DNA of 52,623 nt from CAZGAH01 sp964523295. Its GTDB lineage: Bacteria > Desulfobacterota > Desulfovibrionia > Desulfovibrionales > Desulfovibrionaceae. The notes below the pieces were generated by a model. It had not been told where the DNA came from. It saw nothing but the letters and a program-made list of their open reading frames with translations, and searched no databases. This document shows positions 1-8,931 of this stretch, piece after piece. A program made the position numbers and the translations under genes. The stretch's first letter is position 1. The number at the start of each line of letters is the position of its first letter. The stretch is taken from NCBI GenBank assembly GCA_964523295.1, contig CAZGAH010000024.1:1-52623 (forward strand), in the 5' to 3' direction.

Positions 1-88
1 GACAGGCCAACTCCGTTTCACACATCAGGGTGCCCTTCAGTCATGGCGACTTAGAACACAATCGCCGTGCAAGGCCCCTGCGGAGCGG

Positions 89-118
89 TTGACAGCTTTG
101 CCGGAGGCCTCGTAGGAT
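89..118 (+). promoter_or_regulatory. Candidate sigma-70 promoter for the 152-797 genes
   Basis: TTGACA at 89-94 and TAGGAT at 113-118 are separated by 18 bases. The -35 is a perfect match and the -10 matches four of six consensus bases. The site lies 33 bases before the first start codon at 152. No experimental support. Confidence 0.45.
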
Positions 119-151
119 AGAGGGAGATCGAAGTCAGAATGCGAGGTGACG

Positions 152-325
152 GTGCAGAAAAATTATCTTGTCCGGGGAATAGTGATCGGCGGGTCGCTGG
201 GCGTCCTGGCCGGCGTGTTCGGGCTTGTGGACATGGCCCGTGGCGCGGCGTTGGGCATGGTGGCCGGCTTTTTCGCCGGGCTGACCCTGGCCAGGAAGCA
301 GGATCGCGGCCAGCGCAAACGATGA
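152..325 (+). CDS. Small glycine-rich membrane protein, 57 aa
   Basis: A short frame begins at GTG 152 and ends at TGA 323-325. GAGGTG lies a few bases upstream as a ribosome binding site. The protein starts VQKNYLVRGIVIGGSLGVLAG, has two glycine-rich hydrophobic stretches (about residues 9-25 and 33-46) and ends in a basic tail (KQDRGQRKR). This predicts a two-helix inner-membrane hairpin with the basic end in the cytoplasm. It is followed after 46 bases by the VanZ-like gene and probably shares its promoter. I do not recognise a family; the hydrophobic pattern and upstream promoter favour a real gene. Confidence 0.5.
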   Translation: MQKNYLVRGIVIGGSLGVLAGVFGLVDMARGAALGMVAGFFAGLTLARKQDRGQRKR

Positions 326-371
326 TGTCCTGCCGCGTCGATTCCGGACAGTGCGCCCGCGCGGGGGCGGC

Positions 372-797
372 GTGAGCCGGTTTCAGAAATCGGGACCCAG
401 GGCCTGGATCATTTCCCTGGCCTGGCTGGCCGGCGTACTGCTGTACGCCGGGCTTGCGATGGCGCCCGTGCGCTTCCCCTTTGTCGACACGGTGATCTGG
501 GCCCCGGTCACCCTGGACGAAGTCCTGCACTTTCTGGCCTTTGCCTGGCTGGCGCTGGCCTTTCCGCTGGCCTTCTCCTCCCGCCTGCTGGTCGTGCTCG
601 CGCCGCTGATGCTGGTGCTTCTCGGCATCGTCAGCGAATTCATGCAAATGCATATCCCCATGCGCCGATTTTCCGAGATCGACGTCCTGGCCAATACGCT
701 GGGGTGCATCGTCGGCACGCTGCTGGGCTTTTTGCTTCGATTCCTGCTGCACCGCAGATCAGCGACGCGCGGGTCTGCCGGACAGGGTGAAGGCTGA
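372..797 (+). CDS. VanZ-like family membrane protein
   Basis: About 141 aa from GTG 372, which follows a GGGGGCGG stretch; an in-frame GTG at 351 is an alternative but has a poorer ribosome binding site. Four hydrophobic segments are visible. The signature of VanZ-like proteins is present: a D-E-V-L-H-F motif after the first periplasmic loop, then a segment with S-E-F-M-Q, then R-F-S-E-I-D-V-L-A-N-T-L-G. Members are small integral membrane proteins of mostly unknown function; the name comes from a teicoplanin resistance gene, but most homologues are not resistance genes. The end abuts convergent kdsD. Confidence 0.75.
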   Translation: MSRFQKSGPRAWIISLAWLAGVLLYAGLAMAPVRFPFVDTVIWAPVTLDEVLHFLAFAWLALAFPLAFSSRLLVVLAPLMLVLLGIVSEFMQMHIPMRRFSEIDVLANTLGCIVGTLLGFLLRFLLHRRSATRGSAGQGEG

Positions 798-837
798 GTC
801 CGGGCGGAAGGGCGGGGACGGGGTCGCGGGCAGGGGT

Positions 838-1842
838 TCAGCCGGCAAAGCGGAGGCTGCCTTTGCCGAGCAGGTCGTGGAGGTGTACGACGCCCAGCAG
901 CCGTCCGTCGGCATCCACCACGGGCAGCACGGTGATAGCCCGGCTTTCCATAATATCGAGCAGCTCGGCGACGGATTGATCCGGTTGCGCCGTGGCCGGG
1001 TTTGCGGTCATGGCCGCGGTCACGGGCGCATCCAGGTCCCAGGCTCCACGACAGACCAGCCGGCGCAGGTCTCCGTCGGTGAGAATGCCGGACAGTGCGC
1101 CGGCGGAGTCCGTCAGGAGCACGGCGCCAAGCCTGCCGGCATCGAGCACGTCCAGGGCCTCACGCAGGGGCTGGTCCTGCGTGACGACGGGAATCCCGTG
1201 CGTATGCATGCATTCCCGGACCCGGGTTTTCAGACGCTGGCCCAGGGCTCCGCCCGGGTGAACGCGACGGAAGTCCTGCTCGTCGAAGGCCTTCCAGCGC
1301 ATCAGGCAGACGGCCAGCGCGTCGCCGGTGGCCAGTGCCGCCGTGGTGCTTGCCGTGGGCGCCAGGTCGAGCGGACAGGCCTCGCGTGGAACACGGCAGA
1401 CGACCGTGACGTCGGCGAGTGCGCCGAGCGTCGACGAGGCCTCGCCGGTCAGGGCGATCACCGCCGGTCCCAGGCTACGCAGCGAGGGCAGCAGGGCATT
1501 GAGTTCGTCGGTCTCGCCGCTGTTGGAGACGGCCAGGATGACGTCTTCGGCGCGGACCATGCCCAGGTCGCCGTGCGCGCCCTCGACCGGGTGGAGGAAA
1601 AAGGCGGGAGTGCCGGTGGAGGACAGCGTGGCCGCGATTTTCCGGGCCACCAGGCCGGATTTGCCCAGCCCCATGAGCGCTACGCGTCCGCGGCAGCCGG
1701 CCAGCAGCTGCAGCGCCGTGACAAAGGCGTCGTCGAATCCGCGAGACACGGCCTCGAGCCCTTCGATTTCGATGGCGATCACCTCGCGGGCCAGGGCCAG
1801 CCAGTCCTGCTGCTGCGGTTTCGCCGTGTCGTGCCGGATCAT
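838..1842 (-). CDS. kdsD: Arabinose-5-phosphate isomerase (KpsF/GutQ family)
   Basis: 334 aa. An N-terminal SIS sugar-isomerase domain covers about residues 35-175, with GLGKSGLVARKIAATLSSTG, the HPVEGAHGDLG motif and SNSGETDE. It is followed by DLAPTASTT and two CBS domains (about 205-330). The enzyme interconverts D-ribulose 5-phosphate and D-arabinose 5-phosphate, the first committed step to Kdo for lipopolysaccharide. Length and domain order match the family. The gene starts 13 bases after the purF stop and is probably co-transcribed with it. The histidine in the HPVEGAHGDLG motif is in its usual place. Confidence 0.92.
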   Translation of the reverse strand: MIRHDTAKPQQQDWLALAREVIAIEIEGLEAVSRGFDDAFVTALQLLAGCRGRVALMGLGKSGLVARKIAATLSSTGTPAFFLHPVEGAHGDLGMVRAEDVILAVSNSGETDELNALLPSLRSLGPAVIALTGEASSTLGALADVTVVCRVPREACPLDLAPTASTTAALATGDALAVCLMRWKAFDEQDFRRVHPGGALGQRLKTRVRECMHTHGIPVVTQDQPLREALDVLDAGRLGAVLLTDSAGALSGILTDGDLRRLVCRGAWDLDAPVTAAMTANPATAQPDQSVAELLDIMESRAITVLPVVDADGRLLGVVHLHDLLGKGSLRFAG

Positions 1843-1855
1843 GCGTGCGCTCGAC

Positions 1856-3256
1856 CTACCAGGTCAGGGCGTTCTCTTCCAGGCAGGCCTTGCCCAGACC
1901 GGCGCACGGAGCGATCGGGTAGTCGCCCGTGAAACAGGCCAGGCAATAATCCTGAGGTCGGCCCACCGCGCCGAGAAGCCCCTCGATGCTCAGGTAATGC
2001 AGGGAATCCAGGCCGATGAACCGGGCGATGTCCTCGACGGTGTTGTTGGCGGCGATGAGTTCGCCCTTGGAGGAGAAGTCGATGCCGTAAAAGCAGGGGA
2101 AACGGATGGGCGGGCAGCTGACCCGCATGTGAATTTCCCGTGCCCCGAGTTCCCGCAGCTTTTTCACCCGCGAGCGGATGGTGGTGCCGCGGACGATGGA
2201 ATCGTCGACGATCAGCAGCCGCTTGCCCTTGATCATGTCGCGGACGGGGTTGATTTTCACCCGGGTGCTGAAGTCGCGCATGTCCTGGCTGGGCTGGATG
2301 AAGGTGCGGCCTACGTAGTGGTTGCGGATCATGGCGGTTTCGAAGGGCTGCCCGGACTCCTGGGCGTACCCGACGGCGGAATACATGCCGGAGTCGGGGA
2401 AGGGCATAACGAAATCCGCATCCACGGGCGCTTCTTTTGCCAGGGCCCTGCCCATCAGCTTGCGGCAGTGGTAGACGCTTTCGCCAAAGACCGTGGAGTC
2501 GGGGCGGGCGAAATAGATGAGTTCGAAAATGCACTGGCTGGTGGGCTTGGGCTTGCAGAGCCGGTAGCTGGTCACGCATTTGTCCTGAATGACGAGCATT
2601 TCTCCGGGCTCGATGGAGCGGATGTACTCGGCCTCGAGCAGGTCGAAGGCGCAGGTTTCCGAGGCGAGCACGTGCGCGTCCGAGACCCTGCCCAGGGCCA
2701 GAGGCCGAAAGCCGTGCGGGTCGCGGATGGCCAGGATCTTGCCGTCGACCATGATGAGCAGCGAGTAGGCGCCTTTGGCCTTGCGACAGGCCTCGATGAC
2801 CGCCTCTTCGAGCGATCTGTCGTTCAGATGCTTGACGATGAGGTGGATGAAGAGTTCCGAATCGATGGTGGTCTGAAAGATCGAGCCCTGGCTTTCCAGT
2901 TCCTGACGCAGTTCCGGCGTATTCACCAGATTGCCGTTATGGGCCACGGCCAGGTGCTGGGAGCCGTAGCGGACCAGGAAGGGCTGGGCGTTGCGGATGA
3001 GCGAGGCGCCGGTGGTGGAGTAGCGGACGTGCCCGATGGCGACGTTGCCCTTGAGCTCCTTGCCGAGATGCCGCTCGTTGAACACCTCGGGCACCAGTCC
3101 CATGCCCTTCTGCTCGCGGATCTTGAAGCCATCCCAGGTGATGATGCCGGCGCTCTCCTGCCCGCGGTGCTGCTGGCTGTAGAGCCCGAAATACGTCATG
3201 CGGGCCGCCTCGGTATGCCTTGAAATGCCGAAGAGTCCGCAATACTCCTTTTTCAT
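1856..3256 (-). CDS. purF: Amidophosphoribosyltransferase
   Basis: 466 aa from ATG 3254-3256. The longer open frame upstream is excluded because the conserved start MKKEYCGLFGI begins here. PurF transfers glutamine-derived ammonia to PRPP, the first step of de novo purine synthesis. Residues 1-5 look like a propeptide, with Cys6 as the exposed N-terminal nucleophile. The glutaminase domain has QHRGQESAG and NGNLVN. The C-terminal phosphoribosyltransferase domain has the PRPP motif LLIVDDSIVRGTT. Cysteines in CPPIRFPCFYG and DYCLACF fit the [4Fe-4S] form known from Bacillus-type PurF. It is divergent from the type VI operon and followed by kdsD. Confidence 0.95.
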   Translation of the reverse strand: MKKEYCGLFGISRHTEAARMTYFGLYSQQHRGQESAGIITWDGFKIREQKGMGLVPEVFNERHLGKELKGNVAIGHVRYSTTGASLIRNAQPFLVRYGSQHLAVAHNGNLVNTPELRQELESQGSIFQTTIDSELFIHLIVKHLNDRSLEEAVIEACRKAKGAYSLLIMVDGKILAIRDPHGFRPLALGRVSDAHVLASETCAFDLLEAEYIRSIEPGEMLVIQDKCVTSYRLCKPKPTSQCIFELIYFARPDSTVFGESVYHCRKLMGRALAKEAPVDADFVMPFPDSGMYSAVGYAQESGQPFETAMIRNHYVGRTFIQPSQDMRDFSTRVKINPVRDMIKGKRLLIVDDSIVRGTTIRSRVKKLRELGAREIHMRVSCPPIRFPCFYGIDFSSKGELIAANNTVEDIARFIGLDSLHYLSIEGLLGAVGRPQDYCLACFTGDYPIAPCAGLGKACLEENALTW

Positions 3257-3355
3257 GTCCCTCAACCTTGCTGGATCCCTGATGCGGCCGGATGCCGCGA
3301 ACCGAACCGGTACTCCGTCACTCGCGTTGCGCCGGACGTCGACGCCGAAGCGACG

Positions 3356-3373
3356 TTGGCACAGAGGCCGCTG
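3356..3373 (+). promoter_or_regulatory. Weak candidate sigma-54 promoter before vgrG
   Basis: The 315-base gap between purF and vgrG contains TTGGCAC at 3356-3362. GG (3358-3359) and GC (3370-3371) are separated by exactly ten bases, as in -24/-12 promoters. The -24 half is good but the -12 half (CCGCT) is poor. Type VI clusters are often sigma-54 controlled, which is the main reason to list it. Confidence 0.22.
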
Positions 3374-3571
3374 GTTTGTCCAGCATCCGCGCGGCGGATC
3401 ATTTTCATGGATACAGGAAAAGGCAGAAAACACGAGGCACGGGAACGGGCGGCGAACCTGCCCTCCGACGTGCTTCTGGACATCAGACGGCTGTTCCTGA
3501 TAGTGTCCTCGCACAGTCTGACCCGCTGTTTCCCCTGCTCGCCTGACAACAGCCCTTGCCAAGGAGGCGGT

Positions 3572-6094
3572 ATGTACCTGAGCGCGGAGAAATTCACGTT
3601 CGCATCCTCGGGCGCGGCTGCGGATGCCTTCGGTGTGGTCCGCTTTACGGGCCATGAGGGGATCTCACAGCTGTATCGCTTCGATATCACCCTGATCTCC
3701 GGGCCTTCCGAGCTCGACCTCGACGCCATCATGGAAAAGCCGGCCGTCTTTTCCCTGCTGCGCGCCGACCAGAACGTCGCCTTTCACGGCGTGCTCGAAC
3801 ATTTCGACGTGCTCCAGTCCTCGGGAGGCTTCATTTTTTATCAGGCCTCGCTCGTGCCTGCGCTCTGGTGGCTGACATTGCGACGCAACAATCAGGTTTT
3901 TCTGGACAAGTCCGTTCCGGAAATCATCGGGGAGGTGCTCAAGGAAGGCGGTCTTTCCGGATCGGAGTACGAGCTGCGCCTGCAGCGAAGCTATCCCAAG
4001 CGGGAGTACGTCTGCCAGTACGACGAGAGCAACTACAATTTCCTGTGCCGCTGGCTCGAATACGAGGGCCTCTACTTTTTCTTCGAGCACAGCGGGTCCG
4101 GATCGAAAATGGTGATCACGGACACGAAGATTTCGCACCATCCGGCGCCGCAGTCGTCCAGCGTGCGCTATCAGCCGCCCTCCGGCCTGGAGACGGCGAG
4201 TCCGGAGGACGTGGTCAGCGAATTGACCGGCCGGCGCAACCTCGTGCCCAAGAGCGTACGCGTCAAGGATTTCAATTACCGCAAGCCCGACCTGAAGGCC
4301 GCCGGCGAGGCCGAGGTCGATGCCAAGGGCTCGGGCGAGGTGTACATCTACGGCGAGCACGTGCGCAACGAATCCGAGGGCGAGGCCCTGGCCAGGGTCC
4401 GGGCCGAGGAATTCAAATGCCGGGAAAAGGTGTTCTACGGCAAGGGAACAGCCTCATTTCTCCGCTCCGGCTTCACCGTCGCGCTCAAGGAACACTTTCT
4501 GGGCAGCTTCAACCAGGACTATCTCATCACCGAGGCCCGGCACGAAGGCTCGCAGGCTGCCTGGCTTACTGCCGGGCTCGCCCGGGAGTTCTCGGAGCGG
4601 GAGCGGGAACCGCATTATCAGGTGCATTTCACGGCCATTCCGGCCAGGGTGCAGTTCCGGGCGCAGCGGCTCACGCCTGAGCCCCGCTTTCACGGCACGA
4701 TCAACGCCAGGATCGACGCCGATGTCTCCGGCGAGTACGCGGCCCTGGACGCCCAGGGGCGCTACAAGGTCATCCTGCCCTTCGACCTCAGCGGCCGCGA
4801 GGGCGGCAAGGCCTCCAGCTTCGTGCGCATGATGCAGCCGTACGCCGGCGCCGATCACGGAATGCACTTCCCCCTGCACAAGGGTGCCGAGGTGCTGCTC
4901 AGCTTCATCGACGGCGATCCCGACCGGCCGATCATTGCCGGCGCCGCGCCCAATCCCGAGAATCCGAGCGTGGTCAAGGACAAGAACCAGACCCAGGCCG
5001 TAATTCAGACCGGCGGCCAGAATACGCTCCTGTTCGAGGACACCAAGGACAACCAGCGCTTTCTGTTGAAAACGCCGACAATGGGAACCTATCTCCGCGC
5101 CGGTTCCCACGATCCGCAGCACGAGGAGTCCGAGGAGGAAAAGGGCTTCCGCTGGCATACCGAGGGCAAATTCGTCTCGGAAATCGGCTCGGATTGCTCC
5201 TGGAACATCCTGGGCAACAAGATCGAGGCCACGGTGGGCTCCATTGAGGAGGTCACGGCCGGGGCCTTCACCGAAATCACCGCCGGGGCCTTCAGTGAAA
5301 TCGTCGCCGGGCAGCTGCTGGACGTCGTGCTGGGCATGATCGTAGAGGTCAAGAAGGGCTGGAACATCGAGGTCGGCGAGGCCAAACGCATCGGCATCAG
5401 CCCCGAGGAAGAGCTTATCGGCGCGCACGGCGTCAGCCTGCGTGCCGGCGGCGAGGAGATCAACGTCAAGAAGGCCGTGGCTGCCGCGGTCTCGCTCGTC
5501 TCCGGGATCACCTCGGGCTACATAGCCGCGGCCAAGACGCACAAGCCCTCCTGCCTGCCGCGAGTGGCCGTGGCCGGCGCGATCGGCGGCATCAGCGCCA
5601 CGCTCTGGGCCGTGATCATGGCCTATCTGGCCCGCACAAAGGCGCCCGGCCAGTTCAAATCCACGCTGGAAATGGACAAACACAAGACCGAGCTGAAAAG
5701 CCCGAAAATCGAACTGAACGCCACGGACAGCGATGTCGAAATCAAGGCCAAGAAAGACGTCGTAATCGAGGCGGAGAAAGACCTCCACTGCAAGGCGGCC
5801 AAGATCGCTAAAATCGAAGGGGAGAACATCCACGTCCTGCCCACGGAGCACGCGATTATCAAAGGCCAGGAAACCTGGCTCAAGCCCAAAAAGACCGTGG
5901 TGATCACCCCCGAGGACGCCTCCGGAACGAAAATCGAACTCTGCGCGGACAGCGTACTCATCAGGAACCGCAACAGCACCGGCGACATTACCCTGACCAC
6001 CGACAAGTTCACCTGGAAACCGACGGCGGGTGGCATGTTCGACGCCGGCAAACTGCGCATCAACCACGCCACCGGCCAGGTGTACATCGGCTGA
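3572..6094 (+). CDS. vgrG: Type VI secretion spike protein VgrG
   Basis: 840 aa. The start at ATG 3572 is set by AAGGAGG at 3561-3567. The N-terminal part (about 1-380) is the gp27-like hub with EYVCQYDESNYNFLCRWLEY. An OB-fold (about 390-470) carries the usual GRYKVILPFD, VRMMQPYAG, MHFPLHKGAEVLLSFIDGDP and DRPIIAGA motifs. Repetitive needle sequence follows (EVTAGAFTEITAGAFSEI). Residues about 633-690 hold two long hydrophobic stretches separated by THKPSCLPR, an unusual insertion in the needle. Then a TELKSPKIELNA/VEIKAKKDVVIEAEKD region continues the spike. VgrG caps the Hcp tube and carries effectors. It is first in a five-gene + strand operon. Confidence 0.92.
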   Translation: MYLSAEKFTFASSGAAADAFGVVRFTGHEGISQLYRFDITLISGPSELDLDAIMEKPAVFSLLRADQNVAFHGVLEHFDVLQSSGGFIFYQASLVPALWWLTLRRNNQVFLDKSVPEIIGEVLKEGGLSGSEYELRLQRSYPKREYVCQYDESNYNFLCRWLEYEGLYFFFEHSGSGSKMVITDTKISHHPAPQSSSVRYQPPSGLETASPEDVVSELTGRRNLVPKSVRVKDFNYRKPDLKAAGEAEVDAKGSGEVYIYGEHVRNESEGEALARVRAEEFKCREKVFYGKGTASFLRSGFTVALKEHFLGSFNQDYLITEARHEGSQAAWLTAGLAREFSEREREPHYQVHFTAIPARVQFRAQRLTPEPRFHGTINARIDADVSGEYAALDAQGRYKVILPFDLSGREGGKASSFVRMMQPYAGADHGMHFPLHKGAEVLLSFIDGDPDRPIIAGAAPNPENPSVVKDKNQTQAVIQTGGQNTLLFEDTKDNQRFLLKTPTMGTYLRAGSHDPQHEESEEEKGFRWHTEGKFVSEIGSDCSWNILGNKIEATVGSIEEVTAGAFTEITAGAFSEIVAGQLLDVVLGMIVEVKKGWNIEVGEAKRIGISPEEELIGAHGVSLRAGGEEINVKKAVAAAVSLVSGITSGYIAAAKTHKPSCLPRVAVAGAIGGISATLWAVIMAYLARTKAPGQFKSTLEMDKHKTELKSPKIELNATDSDVEIKAKKDVVIEAEKDLHCKAAKIAKIEGENIHVLPTEHAIIKGQETWLKPKKTVVITPEDASGTKIELCADSVLIRNRNSTGDITLTTDKFTWKPTAGGMFDAGKLRINHATGQVYIG

Positions 6095-6110
6095 GACCGA
6101 GGCATCGGGA

Positions 6111-8894
6111 ATGAAGATCATCAAGCCGGACGCCGTCACCGTGCTGCACCGCACCTTTGCCATGAGCGGGCAGCATTTTCTCGTGGCCACGGCCATCCTG
6201 GCCTTCGACCTGCTTACACCCGGGGAGTTGAGCGAGGAGGCCGGGCTGTGGGAGGCGGCCATTGCCATGCTGGGCGACGACCTGGCCCTGGACGCCGGCT
6301 TCCCCAAGCCGGCGGCCGAGGTGCTCCTGCTCGGCACCTGCTACCCGGCCCGCGGGCAGGCCCCGGCCGGGCAGGTGCGTCTGGCCATGGGCAACGTGGA
6401 CAAGACGCTCTATGTCTTCGGCGACCGGGCCTGGAGCCACGGGTCAGGCAGCGGCCCTCCCGAGCCGCAGCCCTTTCCCCGGATGCCTCTGGACTGGGCG
6501 CACGCCTTCGGCGGGCACGGATTCGCGAAAAATCCGCGGGGCCGCGGGCTTGGTCCCATGCTGACGCGAGACGGGCATCTCTGGCATCCGTTGCCGAACC
6601 TCGAACATCCCGCCCATCTCATCACCTCGCCCGCGCAGCGGCCCGATCCTGTCGGATTCGGCCCACTGCCCCCGGGCTGGCCGCAGCGACGCTTGCACAG
6701 CGGCACCTACGACGACGCCTGGCTGAAAACCCAGTGGCCCCATTTCCCGCTCGACGTGGACTTCCGCTTTTTCAACACCGCCCCGGAGGACCAGTGGCTG
6801 AGCGAACGTCCGCGCGGCGACGAGAGTTTCGTCGTCGAAGGCGCGCTTCCGGAGGGCAAGGCGCTGCACGGCAGGCTGCCGGGCCGCAAGGTCCGCTTTT
6901 TTGTCACCCGCGAGCGCGCGGGCAAAGAGGATTTTTCGGAAATATCCCTGTACATCGACACGCTCTGGATATTCCCGGATCACGGCGTCGGCGGGGTTGC
7001 CTTCCGCGGGGTCTTTCCCGTGGACGACAGCAAGGGCTCGGAACTGCGCCACGCCTACGTGGCTATCGACCCGCTGGGCAAGCCCGTATTCCTGCCCATC
7101 CACTACCAACATTTTCTGGCCAGCCTGGCGCCAGCGGCGGCTGAACAGGAACCGACGCCCGAGCAGGAACCCGAGCCGGCGTCCGCATCGTCGTCCGAGG
7201 CGTCCGAGCCGACGCCGGCGCCTGCCGCAGTCGCGCCGGAGCAGGAGCAGGCCAGCATCGAGGCCGGGCAGGCCCTGGCAGCAGCCGAACAGAAGCTCGT
7301 CGACGAGCTGGCCAGACTGGGCATCCCGCTGGACAGCTCCTGGCTGCACGCAGCCACCTCGCCGCCGCCTGTGCAGGACCTGGCCGCTGCCGAGTCGTTG
7401 CTGGAAAAAAGCCTGGCCGAGGCTGGCGTGGACTTCGGGTTGTACAAGGCGCTGAGCGCGCCCGAGCTTCCGGCGGCCGAGGCCGAGGCGCTGATCAGAA
7501 AGGCCCTGGCCGGGACGGGACTGGACGCGGGTATGTTCTCCATGTCCCCGCGCGACGTCTTCAGCCACAGCTTTGACGCCAGAAAGATTATCGAGGAGCT
7601 GCGACCCGGCGGGATCATCACCCCCGAGCTGGAGAGCAGTCTCCTGGAGCTGGAGAAGGAGTTCGCGCAGTGCAAGGCCTTTGCGAGCGCAAATCCGGAG
7701 GCCTTTCAGGCCGTGCTGGGCCGGGCCGGGGCGGCCGCTCCGGAGTCCGCCGAGGAGCAGCCTGCCCGTGCAGGCTCCGCAGACTGGAACAGAGAACGCG
7801 TCGAGGAGGCCCTGAGCGTGGGCCAGTGTGTCTTCGCCGGGCAGGATTTCTCCGGACTCGATCTCTCGGCCCTGAATCTGCGCGGCGCCGACCTGCGCGG
7901 CGCCCTGCTGCGCGGATGCGATCTTTCCCGCGCGCGGCTGGATCAGGCCGATCTGCGCGACGCGGATATGGGCGGGGCGAAGCTGGTCGCCGCGCACGTG
8001 CAGGGGGCGAACTGCAGCGGCGCCACGCTGAGCGAGGCCGTGCTGGAAAAGGCGGTGTTCGCGGGCAGCCGTTTTGACGAGGCCCTGCTGCTTCTGGTCA
8101 AGGCCGAGGGAGCCGATTTTCACGGGGCGTCCCTGCGCAACGCGGTTCTGCAACACGGCGATTTCAGTCAGGCTTCCTTCCAGGAAGCCGATCTGCGGAA
8201 CGCGCTCTGCACGCAGGCCCGGTTCCGTTCCGCCTCGCTGGACAAGGCGGTGATGGAAAACGCCGACTTTCGCCAGGCCGGGCTGTCCGAGGCCCGGCTG
8301 ACCGGCGCGCGTGCCCGGGACTGCGACCTTAGCGAAGCCGACCTTTCCGGCGCCTGCTGCCGGGAAGCGAATCTTTGCGGGGCGTATCTGGACGGCGCGC
8401 GCCTGGACAAAACCGATTTGAGCCGGATACGGGCGACGTCGCTCTCCCTGCTTGGTGCCAAAGGCACGGACACGATCTTCCAGGAGGCCGAGCTGGAGAA
8501 CCTGCGCGCCGACGCCGGAACCGTCCTGCTCAAAGCGGATTTTTCACATGCGCTCCTGCGCAACGCCTATCTGGGGGGCAGCGACCTGCGCGGCGCACTC
8601 TGCCACGCCGCAATGCTGGACGACAGCACATTCCAGAACTGTCGGCTGGCAATGGTTTCCTTCACCCGAGCCAGCGCCCGAGGGACCCGGTTCATGGGCT
8701 GCGATCTGTCCGACGCCCGGCTGGTGGAAACCAATCTGTTCCATGGCTCGCTGGCCGAATCGCTCTGCCGGCGCACGGACTTTCAAGGCGCTAACCTGTT
8801 CGAAGTCGACACCATGGGTACGGTGTTCCAGGATGTGCGGTTGCACAAGGCACTGACCACGCGCACGCGCATCCAGGAAGAGCGCAAGGCGTAA
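6111..8894 (+). CDS. DUF2169 domain protein with C-terminal pentapeptide repeats
   Basis: 927 aa from ATG 6111, 16 bases after vgrG. Residues about 1-310 are a DUF2169 domain (LLGTCYPARGQAP, LDWAHAFGG.GFAKNPRGRG, FFNTAPEDQW). A Pro/Glu/Ala-rich linker follows at about 343-380, then a helical section. From about residue 577 to 913 there is a long pentapeptide-repeat array (A-D/N-L-x-G units), predicted to form a right-handed quadrilateral beta-helix. DUF2169 proteins are regularly encoded beside vgrG and PAAR-like genes, and are thought to act as adaptors that load effectors on the spike. The role here is inferred from that context. Confidence 0.85.
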   Translation: MKIIKPDAVTVLHRTFAMSGQHFLVATAILAFDLLTPGELSEEAGLWEAAIAMLGDDLALDAGFPKPAAEVLLLGTCYPARGQAPAGQVRLAMGNVDKTLYVFGDRAWSHGSGSGPPEPQPFPRMPLDWAHAFGGHGFAKNPRGRGLGPMLTRDGHLWHPLPNLEHPAHLITSPAQRPDPVGFGPLPPGWPQRRLHSGTYDDAWLKTQWPHFPLDVDFRFFNTAPEDQWLSERPRGDESFVVEGALPEGKALHGRLPGRKVRFFVTRERAGKEDFSEISLYIDTLWIFPDHGVGGVAFRGVFPVDDSKGSELRHAYVAIDPLGKPVFLPIHYQHFLASLAPAAAEQEPTPEQEPEPASASSSEASEPTPAPAAVAPEQEQASIEAGQALAAAEQKLVDELARLGIPLDSSWLHAATSPPPVQDLAAAESLLEKSLAEAGVDFGLYKALSAPELPAAEAEALIRKALAGTGLDAGMFSMSPRDVFSHSFDARKIIEELRPGGIITPELESSLLELEKEFAQCKAFASANPEAFQAVLGRAGAAAPESAEEQPARAGSADWNRERVEEALSVGQCVFAGQDFSGLDLSALNLRGADLRGALLRGCDLSRARLDQADLRDADMGGAKLVAAHVQGANCSGATLSEAVLEKAVFAGSRFDEALLLLVKAEGADFHGASLRNAVLQHGDFSQASFQEADLRNALCTQARFRSASLDKAVMENADFRQAGLSEARLTGARARDCDLSEADLSGACCREANLCGAYLDGARLDKTDLSRIRATSLSLLGAKGTDTIFQEAELENLRADAGTVLLKADFSHALLRNAYLGGSDLRGALCHAAMLDDSTFQNCRLAMVSFTRASARGTRFMGCDLSDARLVETNLFHGSLAESLCRRTDFQGANLFEVDTMGTVFQDVRLHKALTTRTRIQEERKA

Positions 8895-8931
8895 TCCGGC
8901 GGCGCCCCCCCCTCGCCGCCAGGGATGGACG

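Noticed and set aside
787..1932. Long + strand open frame of 381 codons opposite kdsD
   Set aside because: It is low in complexity and rich in Gly, Arg and Gln, and it lies antisense to a clearly conserved gene, as expected by chance in GC-rich DNA.
1328..3223. 631-codon + strand frame opposite purF and kdsD
   Set aside because: It crosses two conserved genes antisense and shows no domain.
4454..6337. 627-codon minus-strand frame opposite vgrG
   Set aside because: It is an antisense shadow. VgrG on the other strand has all family motifs.
6444..8156. 570-codon minus-strand frame opposite the DUF2169 gene
   Set aside because: It is an antisense shadow of repetitive GC-rich sequence with no recognisable protein.
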